NCBI RefSeq assembly: GCF_003096995.1
Contig: NZ_QENU01000004.1
Span: 62,001 to 126,000 of the forward strand
Source of the DNA: Alitibacter langaaensis DSM 22999
GTDB taxonomy: Bacteria > Pseudomonadota > Gammaproteobacteria > Enterobacterales > Pasteurellaceae
Direction of reading: 5' to 3'
DNA: 64,000 bases
Made by a program: the position numbers and the translations under genes. Below, piece after piece: positions 31,220-40,667 of this stretch (within the stretch, counting starts at the first letter, position 1; the number at the start of each line of letters is the position of its first letter). The notes under the pieces were generated by a model. The model ran no database searches. It saw only the letters and a list, made by a program, of their open reading frames with translations, and was not told the origin of the DNA.

Positions 31220-32590
31220 ATGACTTTCAAACCTGAACTTCTCTCGCCTGCGGGCACTCTGAAAAATATGCGTTACGCCTTTGCCTATGGCGCTGACGCG
31301 GTTTATGCGGGACAACCGCGTTATAGCTTGCGTGTGCGTAATAATGAATTTAATCATGCGAATCTTAAAATCGCCATTGATGAAGCACACAGCCTCGGCA
31401 AAAAACTATATGTGGTTGTCAATATCGCGCCGCATAATTCCAAGCTCAAAACCTTTATTAAAGATCTGCAAGTGATCGTGGATATGCAGCCCGATGCCTT
31501 GATTATGTCCGATCCGGGATTAATCATGTTGGTTCGAGAACACTTCCCCGATGTGGCAATTCACTTGTCCGTGCAAGCCAATGCAGTGAACTGGGCAACG
31601 GTTAAATTCTGGAAACAAATGGGATTAACGCGTGTGATTTTATCGCGGGAATTATCGTTGGAAGAAATCGCCGAAATTCGCGAACAAGTGCCAGATATTG
31701 AAATCGAAATTTTCGTTCACGGCGCGTTATGTATGGCATATTCTGGACGCTGCTTGCTTTCGGGCTACATCAACAAACGCGATTCAAACCAAGGCACCTG
31801 CACGAACGCTTGCCGTTGGGAATATAATGTGCAAGAAGGCACAACCGATGATGTAGGCAACATCGTGCCGAAATACACGCCTGAAATTGAAGTAAAAAAC
31901 GTGGCGCCAACATTAGGCGAGGGCGAAGCCACAGATAAAGTCTTTTTATATACTGAACCCCATCGTCCAGATGAACAAATGACAGCCTTTGAAGATGAAC
32001 ACGGCACCTATTTTATGAATTCAAAAGATCTGCGTGCCGTTCAACATGTGGAACGCTTAACCCAAATGGGCGTGCATTCCTTAAAAATTGAAGGGCGTAC
32101 AAAATCTTTCTATTATTGCGCGCGAACTGCACAGGTGTACCGTAAAGCCATTGATGATGCAGCCGCAGGAAAACCCTTTGATGAAAGTTTATTAGGCACC
32201 TTAGAAAGCCTTGCTCACCGTGGTTATACCGAGGGTTTCTTGCGCCGTCACAATCACGATGAATATCAAAATTACGATTATGGCTATTCAATCTCAGATC
32301 GTCAGCAATTTGTCGGCGAGTTTACAGGCAAACGCAATGAATTAGGCTTAGCGGAAGTGGCGGTAAAAAATAAATTCCTACTTGGTGATGAAGTAGAAAT
32401 GATGACCCCAAAAGGCAATATTGTGTTTACCATCAATCGTATGCTTAATCGCAAAAATGAAATGGTGGAAGCTGGGCTTGGTGATGGACACTTGGTCTAT
32501 TTAGACGTGCCTGAAGATGTGGAATTGGACTACGCGTTATTAATGCGCAACTTAAACGGCACCAATACACGCAATCCTCACCAAAAATAA
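31220..32590 (+). CDS. trhP: tRNA hydroxylation protein TrhP (peptidase U32 family)
   Basis: Member of the U32 family, matching E. coli YegQ/TrhP nearly from end to end. TrhP helps make 5-hydroxyuridine at position 34 of several tRNAs, using prephenate as a co-factor. The 456-residue protein starts with KPELLSPAGTLKNMRYAFAYG and has the U32 signature EIFVHGALCMAYSGRCLLS (about 174-192), with the conserved Cys residues that may hold an Fe-S cluster (CLLSG, GTCTNACRW). Start codons at 31217 and 31220 are both possible; the second has better spacing from GGA. An open frame from a TTG at 31196 was not used. Confidence 0.9.
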   Translation: MTFKPELLSPAGTLKNMRYAFAYGADAVYAGQPRYSLRVRNNEFNHANLKIAIDEAHSLGKKLYVVVNIAPHNSKLKTFIKDLQVIVDMQPDALIMSDPGLIMLVREHFPDVAIHLSVQANAVNWATVKFWKQMGLTRVILSRELSLEEIAEIREQVPDIEIEIFVHGALCMAYSGRCLLSGYINKRDSNQGTCTNACRWEYNVQEGTTDDVGNIVPKYTPEIEVKNVAPTLGEGEATDKVFLYTEPHRPDEQMTAFEDEHGTYFMNSKDLRAVQHVERLTQMGVHSLKIEGRTKSFYYCARTAQVYRKAIDDAAAGKPFDESLLGTLESLAHRGYTEGFLRRHNHDEYQNYDYGYSISDRQQFVGEFTGKRNELGLAEVAVKNKFLLGDEVEMMTPKGNIVFTINRMLNRKNEMVEAGLGDGHLVYLDVPEDVELDYALLMRNLNGTNTRNPHQK

Positions 32591-32600
32591 CCGATAGATT

Positions 32601-32630
32601 AAAGCCCTTATTTCGGGGCTTTTCTTTTAT
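32601..32630 (+). terminator. Intrinsic terminator of trhP
   Basis: AAAGCCC and GGGCTTT pair around a TTATTTCG loop and are followed by TCTTTT, 10 bases after the stop. Confidence 0.83.
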
Positions 32631-32642
32631 ATAAAAACACAG

Positions 32643-32731
32643 AAAAGTGCGGTCAAAATTGAATAATTTTTTACTATCGATATCAGCACTTTATTTCTTC
32701 ACTAAAACTTTTCAAATTTTGACCGCACTTG
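32643..32731. repeat. Inverted USS pair between trhP and tRNA-Ser
   Basis: AAAAGTGCGGTCAAAATT at about 32643 and AAATTTTGACCGCACTT at about 32715-32731 are matching extended USS, including the A+T-rich flanks, about 55 bases apart. Part of the 475-base gap between trhP and yccA that also holds the tRNA. Confidence 0.8.
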
Positions 32732-32782
32732 AAAAAAGCAAAAAAGCCGCAATATTACTATTACGACTTTCTTAGAATAAGA

Positions 32783-32872
32783 TGGCGGAAGAACTGAGAT
32801 TCGAACTCAGGGTGGGCTCGCACCCACGCCGGTTTTCAAGACCGGTGCATTCAACCGCTCTGCCATTCTTCC
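32783..32872 (-). tRNA. tRNA-Ser (anticodon UGA)
   Basis: A 90-base tRNA on the minus strand: acceptor stem GGAAGAA/TTCTTCC, discriminator G and encoded CCA, a long variable arm (GTGGGTGCGAGCCCAC) typical of serine, T loop TTCGAAT and anticodon loop CTTGAAA, reading UCA codons. The anticodon stem CCGGT/ACCGG is perfect. Confidence 0.97.
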
Positions 32873-33065
32873 GCAGTTAATTGCGGTGAAATATAATATA
32901 GTTTTCTCAAAAGGTAAACTAAAATTTTATAAATTTTTATCAGGCGATGATTATTTACACACATTGAACAAAATGCGCCCATAAACACAAAAAATCTTTT
33001 GACTTTTTAAACATTTAACTTTAATTTAACAAAAGTTTGTATTCATTCTTATTTAAGGAGAAACT

Positions 33066-33737
33066 ATGCAACAATCTCGTATTGTTTTCGATTCACGTGA
33101 GCAATCAACATCATTACTTCAAACACATAAAGTGTTACGCAATACTTATTTCTTATTAGCGTTGACACTCACTTTTTCAGCCGTTGTGGCGTATATTTCA
33201 ATGTCACTTGGTTTGCCACGCCCTGGCATTATTGTGACTTTAGTGGGCTTTTATGGTTTACTTTTCTTAACCAATAGCCTTGCTAACAGCGGTGCGGGGA
33301 TTCTTGCAGCGTTTGCTTTCACAGGTTTCCTAGGTTACACCGTTGGACCTATCCTTAATATGTATGTAGGCGCAGGCTTAAGTGATTTAGTTGTATTAGC
33401 GTTAGGCGGCACTGCTGCAGTGTTCTTCGCTTGTTCCGCTTATGTATTAACCACGAAAAAGGATATGTCATTCCTTTCTGGAATGTTATTTACATTATTC
33501 ATCGTGTTATTAGTGGGTATGATCGCAAACATCTTCCTAAAAATGCCTGCATTGCATGTGGCGATGAGTGCCTTATTCGTTGTGTTCTCAAGTGCGGCGA
33601 TTTTATTTGAAACAAGCAATATCGTTCACGGGGGCGAAACCAACTACATCCGCGCAACAGTGAGCTTATTTGTTTCAATTTATAACTTATTCATTAGTTT
33701 GCTAAACTTATTAACCATTTTTAGTCGCGATGACTAA
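33066..33737 (+). CDS. yccA: Inner membrane protein YccA (Bax inhibitor-1 family)
   Basis: A 223-residue protein with about seven membrane spans and the E. coli YccA N-terminal block [22 protein letters not shown]. YccA is a substrate and modulator of the FtsH protease and protects the Sec translocon when it jams. An AAGGAG site precedes the ATG. tusE and the convergent yccX follow, as in E. coli. Confidence 0.92.
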   Translation: MQQSRIVFDSREQSTSLLQTHKVLRNTYFLLALTLTFSAVVAYISMSLGLPRPGIIVTLVGFYGLLFLTNSLANSGAGILAAFAFTGFLGYTVGPILNMYVGAGLSDLVVLALGGTAAVFFACSAYVLTTKKDMSFLSGMLFTLFIVLLVGMIANIFLKMPALHVAMSALFVVFSSAAILFETSNIVHGGETNYIRATVSLFVSIYNLFISLLNLLTIFSRDD

Positions 33738-33754
33738 TTAAACCCCAATCAATG

Positions 33755-33780
33755 ACGCCCCAGTTTGGGGCGTTTTTGTT
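33755..33780 (+). terminator. Intrinsic terminator of yccA
   Basis: ACGCCCC and GGGGCGT pair around AGTTT, followed by TTTTGTT. It ends just before the tusE ribosome-binding site. Confidence 0.87.
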
Positions 33781-33794
33781 CTAGTGAGAGTAAT

Positions 33795-34124
33795 ATGTTA
33801 ACGGTAAATAATATTCAAATTGAAACAGATTCTGCCGGATATTTAATGCATAACCAGCAATGGAATGAAGACGTTGCCCGTGCGATTGCGGAAAAAGAAA
33901 ATCTGCAATTAACTGATGCCCATTGGGAAGTGATTTATTTTGTTCGCGATTTTTATCAAGAATACAATACTTCGCCTGCGATTCGTATGTTGGTGAAAGC
34001 GATGGCAGAAAAACTGGGGGCGGACAAAGGGAACAGTCGCTATTTACAACGTTTATTTCCCGATGGCCCCGCCAAACAAGCAACCAAATTAGCGGGTTTG
34101 CCTAAACCTGCCAAATGTCTTTAA
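33795..34124 (+). CDS. tusE: Sulfurtransferase TusE (DsrC family)
   Basis: Last sulfur carrier before MnmA in the Tus relay that makes 2-thiouridine at tRNA position 34. The 109-residue protein has the DsrC fold signatures ([20 protein letters not shown]) and the C-terminal catalytic Cys next to last (PKPAKCL, Cys108). The frame extends ten codons upstream, but MLTVNN with a GAGAG site at 33795 matches family length. Confidence 0.93.
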   Translation: MLTVNNIQIETDSAGYLMHNQQWNEDVARAIAEKENLQLTDAHWEVIYFVRDFYQEYNTSPAIRMLVKAMAEKLGADKGNSRYLQRLFPDGPAKQATKLAGLPKPAKCL

Positions 34125-34136
34125 CCTTTAGAACGC

Positions 34137-34177
34137 CCAAGTGCGTTCAAAAATCACAAAATTTTGACCGCACTTTA
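34137..34177. repeat. Imperfect inverted USS pair between tusE and yccX
   Basis: The left arm reads AAGTGCGTTC, one base off the USS core, and the right arm GACCGCACTTT is intact. The pair can still fold and lies between two convergent genes, so it may end both transcripts. Confidence 0.65.
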
Positions 34178-34204
34178 TGGCTAATTTATACGCTAACTTG
34201 CGGG

Positions 34205-34480
34205 CTAACGTTCAATACTAAACTCACTAAAATGGCGTTCGCCAAGATAATCCTGTTCAATGACTCGTTCCACTTTCGCCGTTGGCGGCCCTTGTTGCAA
34301 CCATTGGCGCAAGCTGTCGATTTGTTCTGTAACCCCTTGTGCAATGACTAATACTGAACCATCAGAAAGATTTTTTACGCTGCCGCATAGTAATAATTTA
34401 CGCGCAAACTGGGCGGTATAAAAACGGAATCCTACGCCTTGCACGCGACCATAAATGGTAAATTGTCGTTTTTTCATCAT
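34205..34480 (-). CDS. yccX: Acylphosphatase
   Basis: Small cytoplasmic enzyme that hydrolyses acyl phosphates. The 91-residue protein has the catalytic Arg in GRVQGVGFRFY (Arg19) and Asn in GSVKNLSDGSV (Asn37). There are two adjacent ATG codons; the first is given. It converges with tusE as in E. coli. Confidence 0.93.
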   Translation of the reverse strand: MMKKRQFTIYGRVQGVGFRFYTAQFARKLLLCGSVKNLSDGSVLVIAQGVTEQIDSLRQWLQQGPPTAKVERVIEQDYLGERHFSEFSIER

Positions 34481-34647
34481 ATTTTTCTTTGATCTATTTC
34501 AGAAAATGGTAAATTTTTTAGTACTAACTATTTTAATTTTAACCAAATTAGCATAGCATACAAGCTAACGTTGTTTAGAGAAACTTTTCATCAATAATCT
34601 CTAGTGAACGTTTTATTTAGTTTTATCTATCCTTAAAAGGAGTCACT

Positions 34648-35313
34648 ATGAAATTTCGTTTAGCTGCCATCACAGCTGCAACATTATTAGCAAGCACTGC
34701 CAGTTTCGCAGGCGTCGTTACTAGTTCATCAAATATTGATTTTTTAGCTATTAATGGTCAAAAAGCAAGTAAATCTTTATTAAAAGAAACACGCTCTTTC
34801 AATATTAATGATACCAATACTCACCAAGTCGTTGTTCGTGTTGGTGAAATTGTTCGTTCAGGTTCTGACCGCACTTTATTTGAAAGTGATCCAATCGTGG
34901 TGACATTCCAAGGCTCAAACGAAGATATTCAAATTTCTGCAGAAAGATTATCTAATGAGCGTGATGTAGAAAACTTCAAAGCAAATCCTAAAATCACCGT
35001 AAAAACCGCTTCAGGTGTAGAAATTCCAACAAAACAAGAATATTTGAAACAAGAAGGTTTCTTGCCAAATGTTAATTTAGTAGAAAATCTTTCTGATTAT
35101 AATTCATCTGGCGCGCCAGCTGCGGTCGCAAGTTTTGCCACTGCCACAATGCCAGCTACCGTTGCAACTGTTGGTTCAAATGGTAAAGTTCAGAAAGGCA
35201 AAGTAACTGTTCAAGGCGAAAATGCAGCAGAACAAATGTTACAATATTGGTATCAACAAGCAGATAAAGAAACTCAACAACGTTTCTTAAACTGGGTGAA
35301 AAAACAAAAATAA
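34648..35313 (+). CDS. Periplasmic DUF2057 protein (YccT family)
   Basis: A 221-residue exported protein with signal peptide (LAAITAATLLASTASFA, cleavage near residue 22) and the DUF2057/UPF0319 domain (NIDFLAINGQK start; VVRVGEIVRSGSDRTLFES). The E. coli relative YccT (CsgI) inhibits curli subunit assembly; no curli genes are visible here, so the role is unknown. A USS core is used as coding sequence (SDRTLFE). AAGGAG precedes the ATG. mgsA follows by 61 bases, the same order as in E. coli. Confidence 0.85.
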   Translation: MKFRLAAITAATLLASTASFAGVVTSSSNIDFLAINGQKASKSLLKETRSFNINDTNTHQVVVRVGEIVRSGSDRTLFESDPIVVTFQGSNEDIQISAERLSNERDVENFKANPKITVKTASGVEIPTKQEYLKQEGFLPNVNLVENLSDYNSSGAPAAVASFATATMPATVATVGSNGKVQKGKVTVQGENAAEQMLQYWYQQADKETQQRFLNWVKKQK

Positions 35314-35374
35314 TCACCGTGAATATCATTCGAAGAAGTGAGCCTAGCTCACTTTTTCTTTATTGGAACTGACA

Positions 35375-35833
35375 ATGGAAACCACAACTCGCACACTACA
35401 ATCCTGTAAACGCATTGCGTTAGTCGCCCATGATCACCGCAAACGAGCGCTCATAAATTGGGTGAAAACACACCGCACTTTATTGGCTCAGCATGAATTA
35501 TATGGCACGGGCACCACAGGAAATCTGATTCATCAAGAAATGGGGCTGAATGTTCATACTTTGCTGAGTGGTCCAATGGGCGGCGATCAGCAGCTGGGTG
35601 GTATGATTGCGGAACTCAAAATGGATATGATGATTTTCTTTTGGGATCCAATGAATGCTGCGCCTCATGATCCTGATGTAAAGGCGCTAATGCGAATTGC
35701 CACGGTGTGGAACATTCCTGTGGCATTGAATGCTGCCACTGCTGATTTTTTGATTTCATCATCGGCGTTTAATCAGCCCATCGACATTCATATTCCTGAT
35801 TATGAAAGCTATTTAAAACAGCGTCTAAAATAA
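35375..35833 (+). CDS. mgsA: Methylglyoxal synthase
   Basis: Converts dihydroxyacetone phosphate to methylglyoxal and phosphate, a bypass that relieves sugar-phosphate stress. At 152 residues it equals E. coli MgsA. Visible features are the phosphate site GTGTTGN (about 45-51) and the catalytic Asp region [11 protein letters not shown] (Asp about 71) and FFWDPM (Asp about 91). The start at 35375 is chosen over a TTG four codons upstream. Confidence 0.95.
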   Translation: METTTRTLQSCKRIALVAHDHRKRALINWVKTHRTLLAQHELYGTGTTGNLIHQEMGLNVHTLLSGPMGGDQQLGGMIAELKMDMMIFFWDPMNAAPHDPDVKALMRIATVWNIPVALNAATADFLISSSAFNQPIDIHIPDYESYLKQRLK

Positions 35834-35852
35834 CCGCACTTTAAGGAAAATT

Positions 35853-36308
35853 ATGGCATTAATTCTTAACATTTTAAATTTCGTTCTTGGTGGATTTGCT
35901 GTGGCTTTCGGTTGGTTAATCGCCACAATAGTCAGCGCACTGTTAATCATCACACTCCCCTATTCTCGTAGCTGCTGGGAAATCACCAAAATGTCATTAG
36001 TGCCATTCGGTCATGATATTGTTCATATTAAATTACTCGAGCCGAAAAGTGCGGTGCAAAATACCCTAGGTTCGGTGTTAAATGTGATCTGGTTTGTCCT
36101 TTTAGGATGGTGGCTATGCCTTGCCCATATTTTTGTAGGGATTATTCAATGTGCCAGTATTATTGGCATTCCAACAGGATTAATGCATTTTAAATTGGCC
36201 AAAATTTCATTATTTCCTGTTGGCCAACGGGTGGTATCAAAAGAAATGGCGAAACTGGCATATCAATATGCCGCAGAAAAAGAATTTGAGTTTAAACGCA
36301 ATGGTTAA
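35853..36308 (+). CDS. yccF: Inner membrane protein YccF
   Basis: A 151-residue protein with three to four membrane spans and the duplicated YccF domain (GWLIATIVSALLIITLPYSRSCWEI near the N-terminus, repeated around 106-125). Function unknown. Start has an AAGGAA site; its last codons overlap the yccS start by 8 bases (ATGGTTAA), so the two are translationally coupled, as in enterics where yccS and yccF are adjacent. Confidence 0.88.
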   Translation: MALILNILNFVLGGFAVAFGWLIATIVSALLIITLPYSRSCWEITKMSLVPFGHDIVHIKLLEPKSAVQNTLGSVLNVIWFVLLGWWLCLAHIFVGIIQCASIIGIPTGLMHFKLAKISLFPVGQRVVSKEMAKLAYQYAAEKEFEFKRNG

Positions 36309-38427
36309 CGCTAAAATACTCGGTAGTTTACCTATTTTCATTGCCGTAAACATTGCGGCATTATTGGTTTGGAAGCTTGATATTTCTCAATGGAGTATGC
36401 CATTGGTATTAGGCATTATTGCGGGTGGCTTAGTGGATTTAGATGATCGTTTAAGTGGCCGTTTACGCAATATTTTTTATACCTTAATTGCCTTTTCTAT
36501 CTCTTCACTCTGCGCACAAATGCTTATCAATCAAGGCATTTTCTTTATTCTTGCCATGACGGTGATGACATTTGTATTCACCATACTCGGCGCAGTAGGG
36601 CAACGTTATAGCACCATTGCTTTTGGCACATTAGTGGTCGCCCTTTATACCACGCTCACATATTTGCCCGAAACATTATGGTATATCAATCCTGTGATGA
36701 TTTTGTGCGGCACCCTGCTATATGGCATTATCGCCGTTATCATTCATTTACTCTTCCCCAACCGCCCTGTACAAGAAAGTATTGTCCGTTCCTTTTTAGC
36801 GTTGGCGGACTATTTAGAAGCCAAATCCGATTTTTTCGATCCTGATGATATTGAATCCCTTGAACGAAAACGGATTGAATTGGCAATGAAAAATAATGCA
36901 CTGACTGCGGCGTTTAATGACAGTCGTCACGCACTCTTTAACCGTATGCGGGGGCAACATCGCCATTCCCACACCAATAAAATGTTGCGCTTTTACTTTG
37001 CCGCTCAAGATATTCATGAACGAGCAAATTCTAGCCATGTGAATTATGAAAATTTAGCCGCTCAGCTTAAAAATTCCGATTTGATTTTCCGAATGCAGCG
37101 TTTATTAGAGCTAGAAGCGCAAGCCTGTCGTGATATTGCCAACGCATTGCGCCAGAACCAAAATTATCAATATAACAAACGTTTAGAGCGCACCGTGCAA
37201 GGCATTGCGCAATCCTTTGAATTATATGCGCATGCAAATCAAGGGAGTCAGCAGGAAAATGCGGTGCAAGCGATCCGCACTTTATTAGAGAATTTGCAAA
37301 GCATTGACTGGCAATTACATCACTTAGAACAATCACAACATCGTGAAGAACGGCATGAACACGCGCAGATTTATACGGAAAATATTAGTGGTTTAAGCAA
37401 TATTGCAACGCGAATCGCTAGCCATTTCACCTTAAACTCTCAGCTATTCCGCCACGCAATACGCCTGTCAATTGTCGTTTTTGTTTGCTGTGCATTAGTC
37501 GAAATTTTTCATTTACAACTCGAGCGTGGCTATTGGATTTTGCTCACAGCTATTTTTGTCTGTCAACCCAACTATTCCGCCACAAAAGTGCGGTTAAAAC
37601 AACGAATTATTGGCACCTTGCTCGGTGTATTAGTCGGCTCATTTTTGCCTTATATGGCATCCACGCTAGAAGCCAAGCTGGCTATTGTGGTCATCAGCAG
37701 TACGTTATTTTATTTTTTCCGCAGTAACAATTACAGCTATTCCACTTTTTTCATTACCATTCAAGTTTTAGCCAGTTTCGATATTATGGGCTTTAACATT
37801 TATGATGCAACGCTGCCAAGATTTATTGATACGCTCATTGGTGCTGCATTGGCTTGGCTTGCGGTATCGTTCATCACACCAGATTGGAAATATTTGCAAT
37901 TAGACAAAGTGACCCACCAAGCCATTCTTGCTGATGGAAAATATCTGCTACACATCATCAGCCATTTGCAATTTGGCAAAGGCGATGATTTACAATATCG
38001 CATTGCGCGTCGCCATGCCCATGAAAGTGCGACGGCGTTAAACAATACCATTTCCACCATGAACAGCGAGCCGAAAAAATATGCCGCTTATTTAATGAAA
38101 GGGTTTGAATTGGTGCAATTAAACAGCACATTATTAGGCTATATTTCTGCGTTGGGGAGTTATCGCCATACAATGACAGAATTAAAACAAGATACGGCAT
38201 TTTTAAGCGAATTTTATCCCATTGCGAAAATGTTGATTGAATTGCTTGAACAAATTGATCATATTGATAGCGAGAAATTTAATCAGCAATATCAGCAAAT
38301 TGAAATGCGCCTAAAAAATTACACCGAAATAAATGATGGCGAAAATCGACCGCACTTTGCCATCCCGTTGCAACAACTCACGATGATTAGCCAGCTGTTG
38401 CCGTCACTACATCATCTTTTACGATAA
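36301..38427 (+). CDS. yccS: FUSC-family membrane transporter YccS
   Basis: A 708-residue inner-membrane protein of the fusaric acid resistance/AaeB-like family. Two blocks of about five to six spans (about 10-150 and 390-510) are each followed by a soluble helical region, the usual FUSC layout. E. coli YccS is about 717 residues. Substrate unknown. The frame is open 27 codons upstream within yccF, but the ATG at 36301 matches the family start and overlaps the yccF stop. Confidence 0.88.
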   Translation: MVNAKILGSLPIFIAVNIAALLVWKLDISQWSMPLVLGIIAGGLVDLDDRLSGRLRNIFYTLIAFSISSLCAQMLINQGIFFILAMTVMTFVFTILGAVGQRYSTIAFGTLVVALYTTLTYLPETLWYINPVMILCGTLLYGIIAVIIHLLFPNRPVQESIVRSFLALADYLEAKSDFFDPDDIESLERKRIELAMKNNALTAAFNDSRHALFNRMRGQHRHSHTNKMLRFYFAAQDIHERANSSHVNYENLAAQLKNSDLIFRMQRLLELEAQACRDIANALRQNQNYQYNKRLERTVQGIAQSFELYAHANQGSQQENAVQAIRTLLENLQSIDWQLHHLEQSQHREERHEHAQIYTENISGLSNIATRIASHFTLNSQLFRHAIRLSIVVFVCCALVEIFHLQLERGYWILLTAIFVCQPNYSATKVRLKQRIIGTLLGVLVGSFLPYMASTLEAKLAIVVISSTLFYFFRSNNYSYSTFFITIQVLASFDIMGFNIYDATLPRFIDTLIGAALAWLAVSFITPDWKYLQLDKVTHQAILADGKYLLHIISHLQFGKGDDLQYRIARRHAHESATALNNTISTMNSEPKKYAAYLMKGFELVQLNSTLLGYISALGSYRHTMTELKQDTAFLSEFYPIAKMLIELLEQIDHIDSEKFNQQYQQIEMRLKNYTEINDGENRPHFAIPLQQLTMISQLLPSLHHLLR

Positions 38428-38429
38428 CA

Positions 38430-38456
38430 AAAGGGCGAACTCACCAGTTCGCCCGT
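38430..38456. terminator. Bidirectional terminator between yccS and the TorD-family gene
   Basis: GGGCGAACT and AGTTCGCCC form a perfect 9-bp stem with a 4-base loop. On the minus strand it is followed by TTTTGTT. Confidence 0.87.
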
Positions 38457-38461
38457 TCTCA

Positions 38462-39013
38462 TTATTCGTCTAATTCATCTGCCATCGCAGCTAAAATTTC
38501 TCGGCTTAACAATGCTAGTGCGCGATAAAATGGCAATCTAGCTCTATTTTCTACTTTTGCCAAAAATTTATTTGCGCAAGGCAATAAGAAAACTTCAAAT
38601 AAATGGCGTTGCGCCTCTGTGGACTCTAAGTTATCTTCAATCCAAGAGGCTGTCAAAAAAACTAAGCCAAAATTGTCCGCACTTTCCACCACAGGCATAC
38701 CGCGTTCATGGCGAAATGCGATAAATTCATCAACATTAATCCCATAATCTGAAATTCGGCAAGATACGCTATCTTCCCCTGCAAAAAGAAACTCATATTC
38801 AGCTTGAAGTGCATCTGTTGCGATGGGCATTTGCAAACTCTCAATCGCCGCTTGGCTATGTTTATCAACATCTAATGCCCAAACTTGCTCCAAGCCTTTT
38901 TGCTGTAACCAAGCAAAAACGCCTGCCAAAATTTCATCATTTGGTGCGCGATAAAACAAATTGCCAAATAAACGGCTGATCAAAGAAAAATTATTTAACG
39001 TTTGTGCTGACAT
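38462..39013 (-). CDS. TorD/DmsD-family molybdoenzyme chaperone
   Basis: A 183-residue, mostly helical protein of the TorD/DmsD/NarJ-like family, which bind twin-arginine signal peptides or help mature molybdenum enzymes. Supporting segments are ISRLFGNLFYRAPNDE (about 12-27), LQAEYEFLFAGED (about 68-80) and the FGLVFLTASWIEDNL block. The client enzyme cannot be told from context: no molybdoenzyme lies nearby. It sits three bases after recR on the same strand. E. coli YcdY is a comparable member. Confidence 0.78.
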   Translation of the reverse strand: MSAQTLNNFSLISRLFGNLFYRAPNDEILAGVFAWLQQKGLEQVWALDVDKHSQAAIESLQMPIATDALQAEYEFLFAGEDSVSCRISDYGINVDEFIAFRHERGMPVVESADNFGLVFLTASWIEDNLESTEAQRHLFEVFLLPCANKFLAKVENRARLPFYRALALLSREILAAMADELDE

Positions 39014-39016
39014 TGT

Positions 39017-39619
39017 TTATCCTAATTCTCGGCGCCCTAAGAAAGAATGGGTTAAGGTTGTGCCATCTACCATTTCCAATTCGCCCCCCACTGGGATTCC
39101 GTGAGCGATACGGCTTACTTTAATGCCTTGTTGCAAACAAATTTCGGCGATGTAATTCGCCGTTGCATCGCCTTCAATTGTTGGATTAGTCGCCAAAATC
39201 ACTTCACTGAATGCTTCGTTTTGTAAACGCTGTTGCAATAAATCCAGCCCAATTTCTTTCGGACCAATGCCATCTAATGGCGATAAATGCCCCATTAGCA
39301 CAAAATAACGCCCTGAAAATTGCCCTGTTTGCTCAATCGCTTGAATATCGGCAGGCATTTCGACAACACACAACAAACCCGAGTTTTGACGACGTGGATT
39401 ATTACAAATATTGCAGGTTTCTTCTTCAGTAAAATCACGACAATGGCTGCAATGTCCAATTTTTGACATCGCATCTGTTAAGGCGCGAGCAAGATTCATG
39501 CCGCCGCTGCGATCTCGCTGCAATAAATGATATGCCATACGCTGTGCTGATTTAGGACCGACGCCAGGCAAACAACGTAAATGTTCAATCAAACTTTCTA
39601 AAAGTGGACTGCTTTGCAT
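39017..39619 (-). CDS. recR: Recombination mediator RecR
   Basis: Works with RecF and RecO to load RecA on gapped DNA. The 200-residue protein has the N-terminal helix-hairpin-helix ([20 protein letters not shown], 14-33), a C4 zinc finger (CSHC and CNIC, about 57-72) and a Toprim domain with [12 protein letters not shown]. Usual partner ybaB lies upstream, as in most bacteria. Confidence 0.96.
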   Translation of the reverse strand: MQSSPLLESLIEHLRCLPGVGPKSAQRMAYHLLQRDRSGGMNLARALTDAMSKIGHCSHCRDFTEEETCNICNNPRRQNSGLLCVVEMPADIQAIEQTGQFSGRYFVLMGHLSPLDGIGPKEIGLDLLQQRLQNEAFSEVILATNPTIEGDATANYIAEICLQQGIKVSRIAHGIPVGGELEMVDGTTLTHSFLGRRELG

Positions 39620-39637
39620 AAAAATCCTTAAAAATAA

Positions 39638-39686
39638 ACCGCACTTTAGCCTACAAAGTTCTTTATAAAGCTCTTAAAGTGCGGTC
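39638..39686 (-). repeat. Inverted USS pair between ybaB and recR
   Basis: ACCGCACTTTA and TAAAGTGCGGT flank a loop of about 25 bases in the 85-base gap. It may act as a partial terminator within the ybaB-recR unit. Confidence 0.75.
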
Positions 39687-39704
39687 AAAAATTTACTTTT
39701 TTTA

Positions 39705-40034
39705 CTAAAATGGCATTTTGAAGCCTGGTGGCAACGACATTCCTGCGGTAACTGACGCCATTTTTTCTTTTTGCAATTCTTCAGCACGACGCACCGCATC
39801 ATTAAATGCTGCGGCGATCAAATCTTCCAACATTTCTTTATCATCTTCCATTAAGGAAGGATCAATATCAATGCGGCGACAATTATGCGCACCATTAATG
39901 GTAATTTTCACCAAACCCGCGCCTGATTCGCCAGTCACTTCTAACTGTGCGATCTCTTCTTGCATTTTCTGCATGCGCTCTTGCATTTGTTGCGCTTGTT
40001 TCATCAAGCCGCCTAATCCTGCTTTTCCGAACAT
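39705..40034 (-). CDS. ybaB: Nucleoid-associated protein YbaB/EbfC
   Basis: A 109-residue DNA-binding protein with a long N-terminal helix ([20 protein letters not shown]) and the conserved C-terminal [11 protein letters not shown]. It binds DNA as a dimer and helps organise the nucleoid. The pair ybaB-recR is conserved across bacteria, here without dnaX in front. Confidence 0.93.
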   Translation of the reverse strand: MFGKAGLGGLMKQAQQMQERMQKMQEEIAQLEVTGESGAGLVKITINGAHNCRRIDIDPSLMEDDKEMLEDLIAAAFNDAVRRAEELQKEKMASVTAGMSLPPGFKMPF

Positions 40035-40106
40035 TTCTCATTCCTTATCAAAGAAAAAGTCCGCCAAATAAAGCGAACTTTTAGAGTGAATATTAAATCT
40101 TATTGA

Positions 40107-40607
40107 TTACTTCTTAAGAGATAAAACTTCAGCCTCACCAGCCACTACTGTACCCACTTTTTTCTCAATATGGCTAATTTCATCCATATTAGAAATCACA
40201 ATTGGAGTTAACACTGATTTGGCTTTCGCTTTTAACAGTTCTAAATCAAATTTAATGATCACATCACCACGTTTTACAGCTTGACCTTCTTGTGCGACAC
40301 GAGTAAAGCCTTCGCCTTTTAACTCAACGGTATCAATACCGAAGTGAACGAAAAGTTCAACCCCTTCGGTGGATTCCATTGAAAACGCATGGTTAGTTTC
40401 AAAAATTTTGCCAATTGTGCCATCCACTGGTGCAACAATAACATCGCCAGTAGGATTAATTGCAACACCGTCACCGACGATTTTCTCAGAAAAAACCACA
40501 TCTGGTACATCTTCGATATTGACGATTTCGCCTGACAATGGTGCGTAAATTTTCACTTCGACCGCTTGGCTCTCTTTTGAACCGAATAATTTAGCAAAAA
40601 AGCCCAT
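40107..40607 (-). CDS. crr: PTS glucose-type enzyme IIA
   Basis: Phospho-carrier IIA-Glc, also the regulator of adenylate cyclase and of inducer exclusion. The 166-residue protein has the two active-site histidines in NHAFSME (about 73) and LFVHFGID (about 89). Last gene of ptsH-ptsI-crr, 60 bases after ptsI. In Haemophilus, Crr and cAMP-CRP also control competence, which fits the USS-rich genome. Confidence 0.95.
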   Translation of the reverse strand: MGFFAKLFGSKESQAVEVKIYAPLSGEIVNIEDVPDVVFSEKIVGDGVAINPTGDVIVAPVDGTIGKIFETNHAFSMESTEGVELFVHFGIDTVELKGEGFTRVAQEGQAVKRGDVIIKFDLELLKAKAKSVLTPIVISNMDEISHIEKKVGTVVAGEAEVLSLKK

Positions 40608-40667
40608 TTATTCATCTCCTAACTAATTAAATTTTCCGTATTCTAACGCAAAAACTTCAGTTTGTAT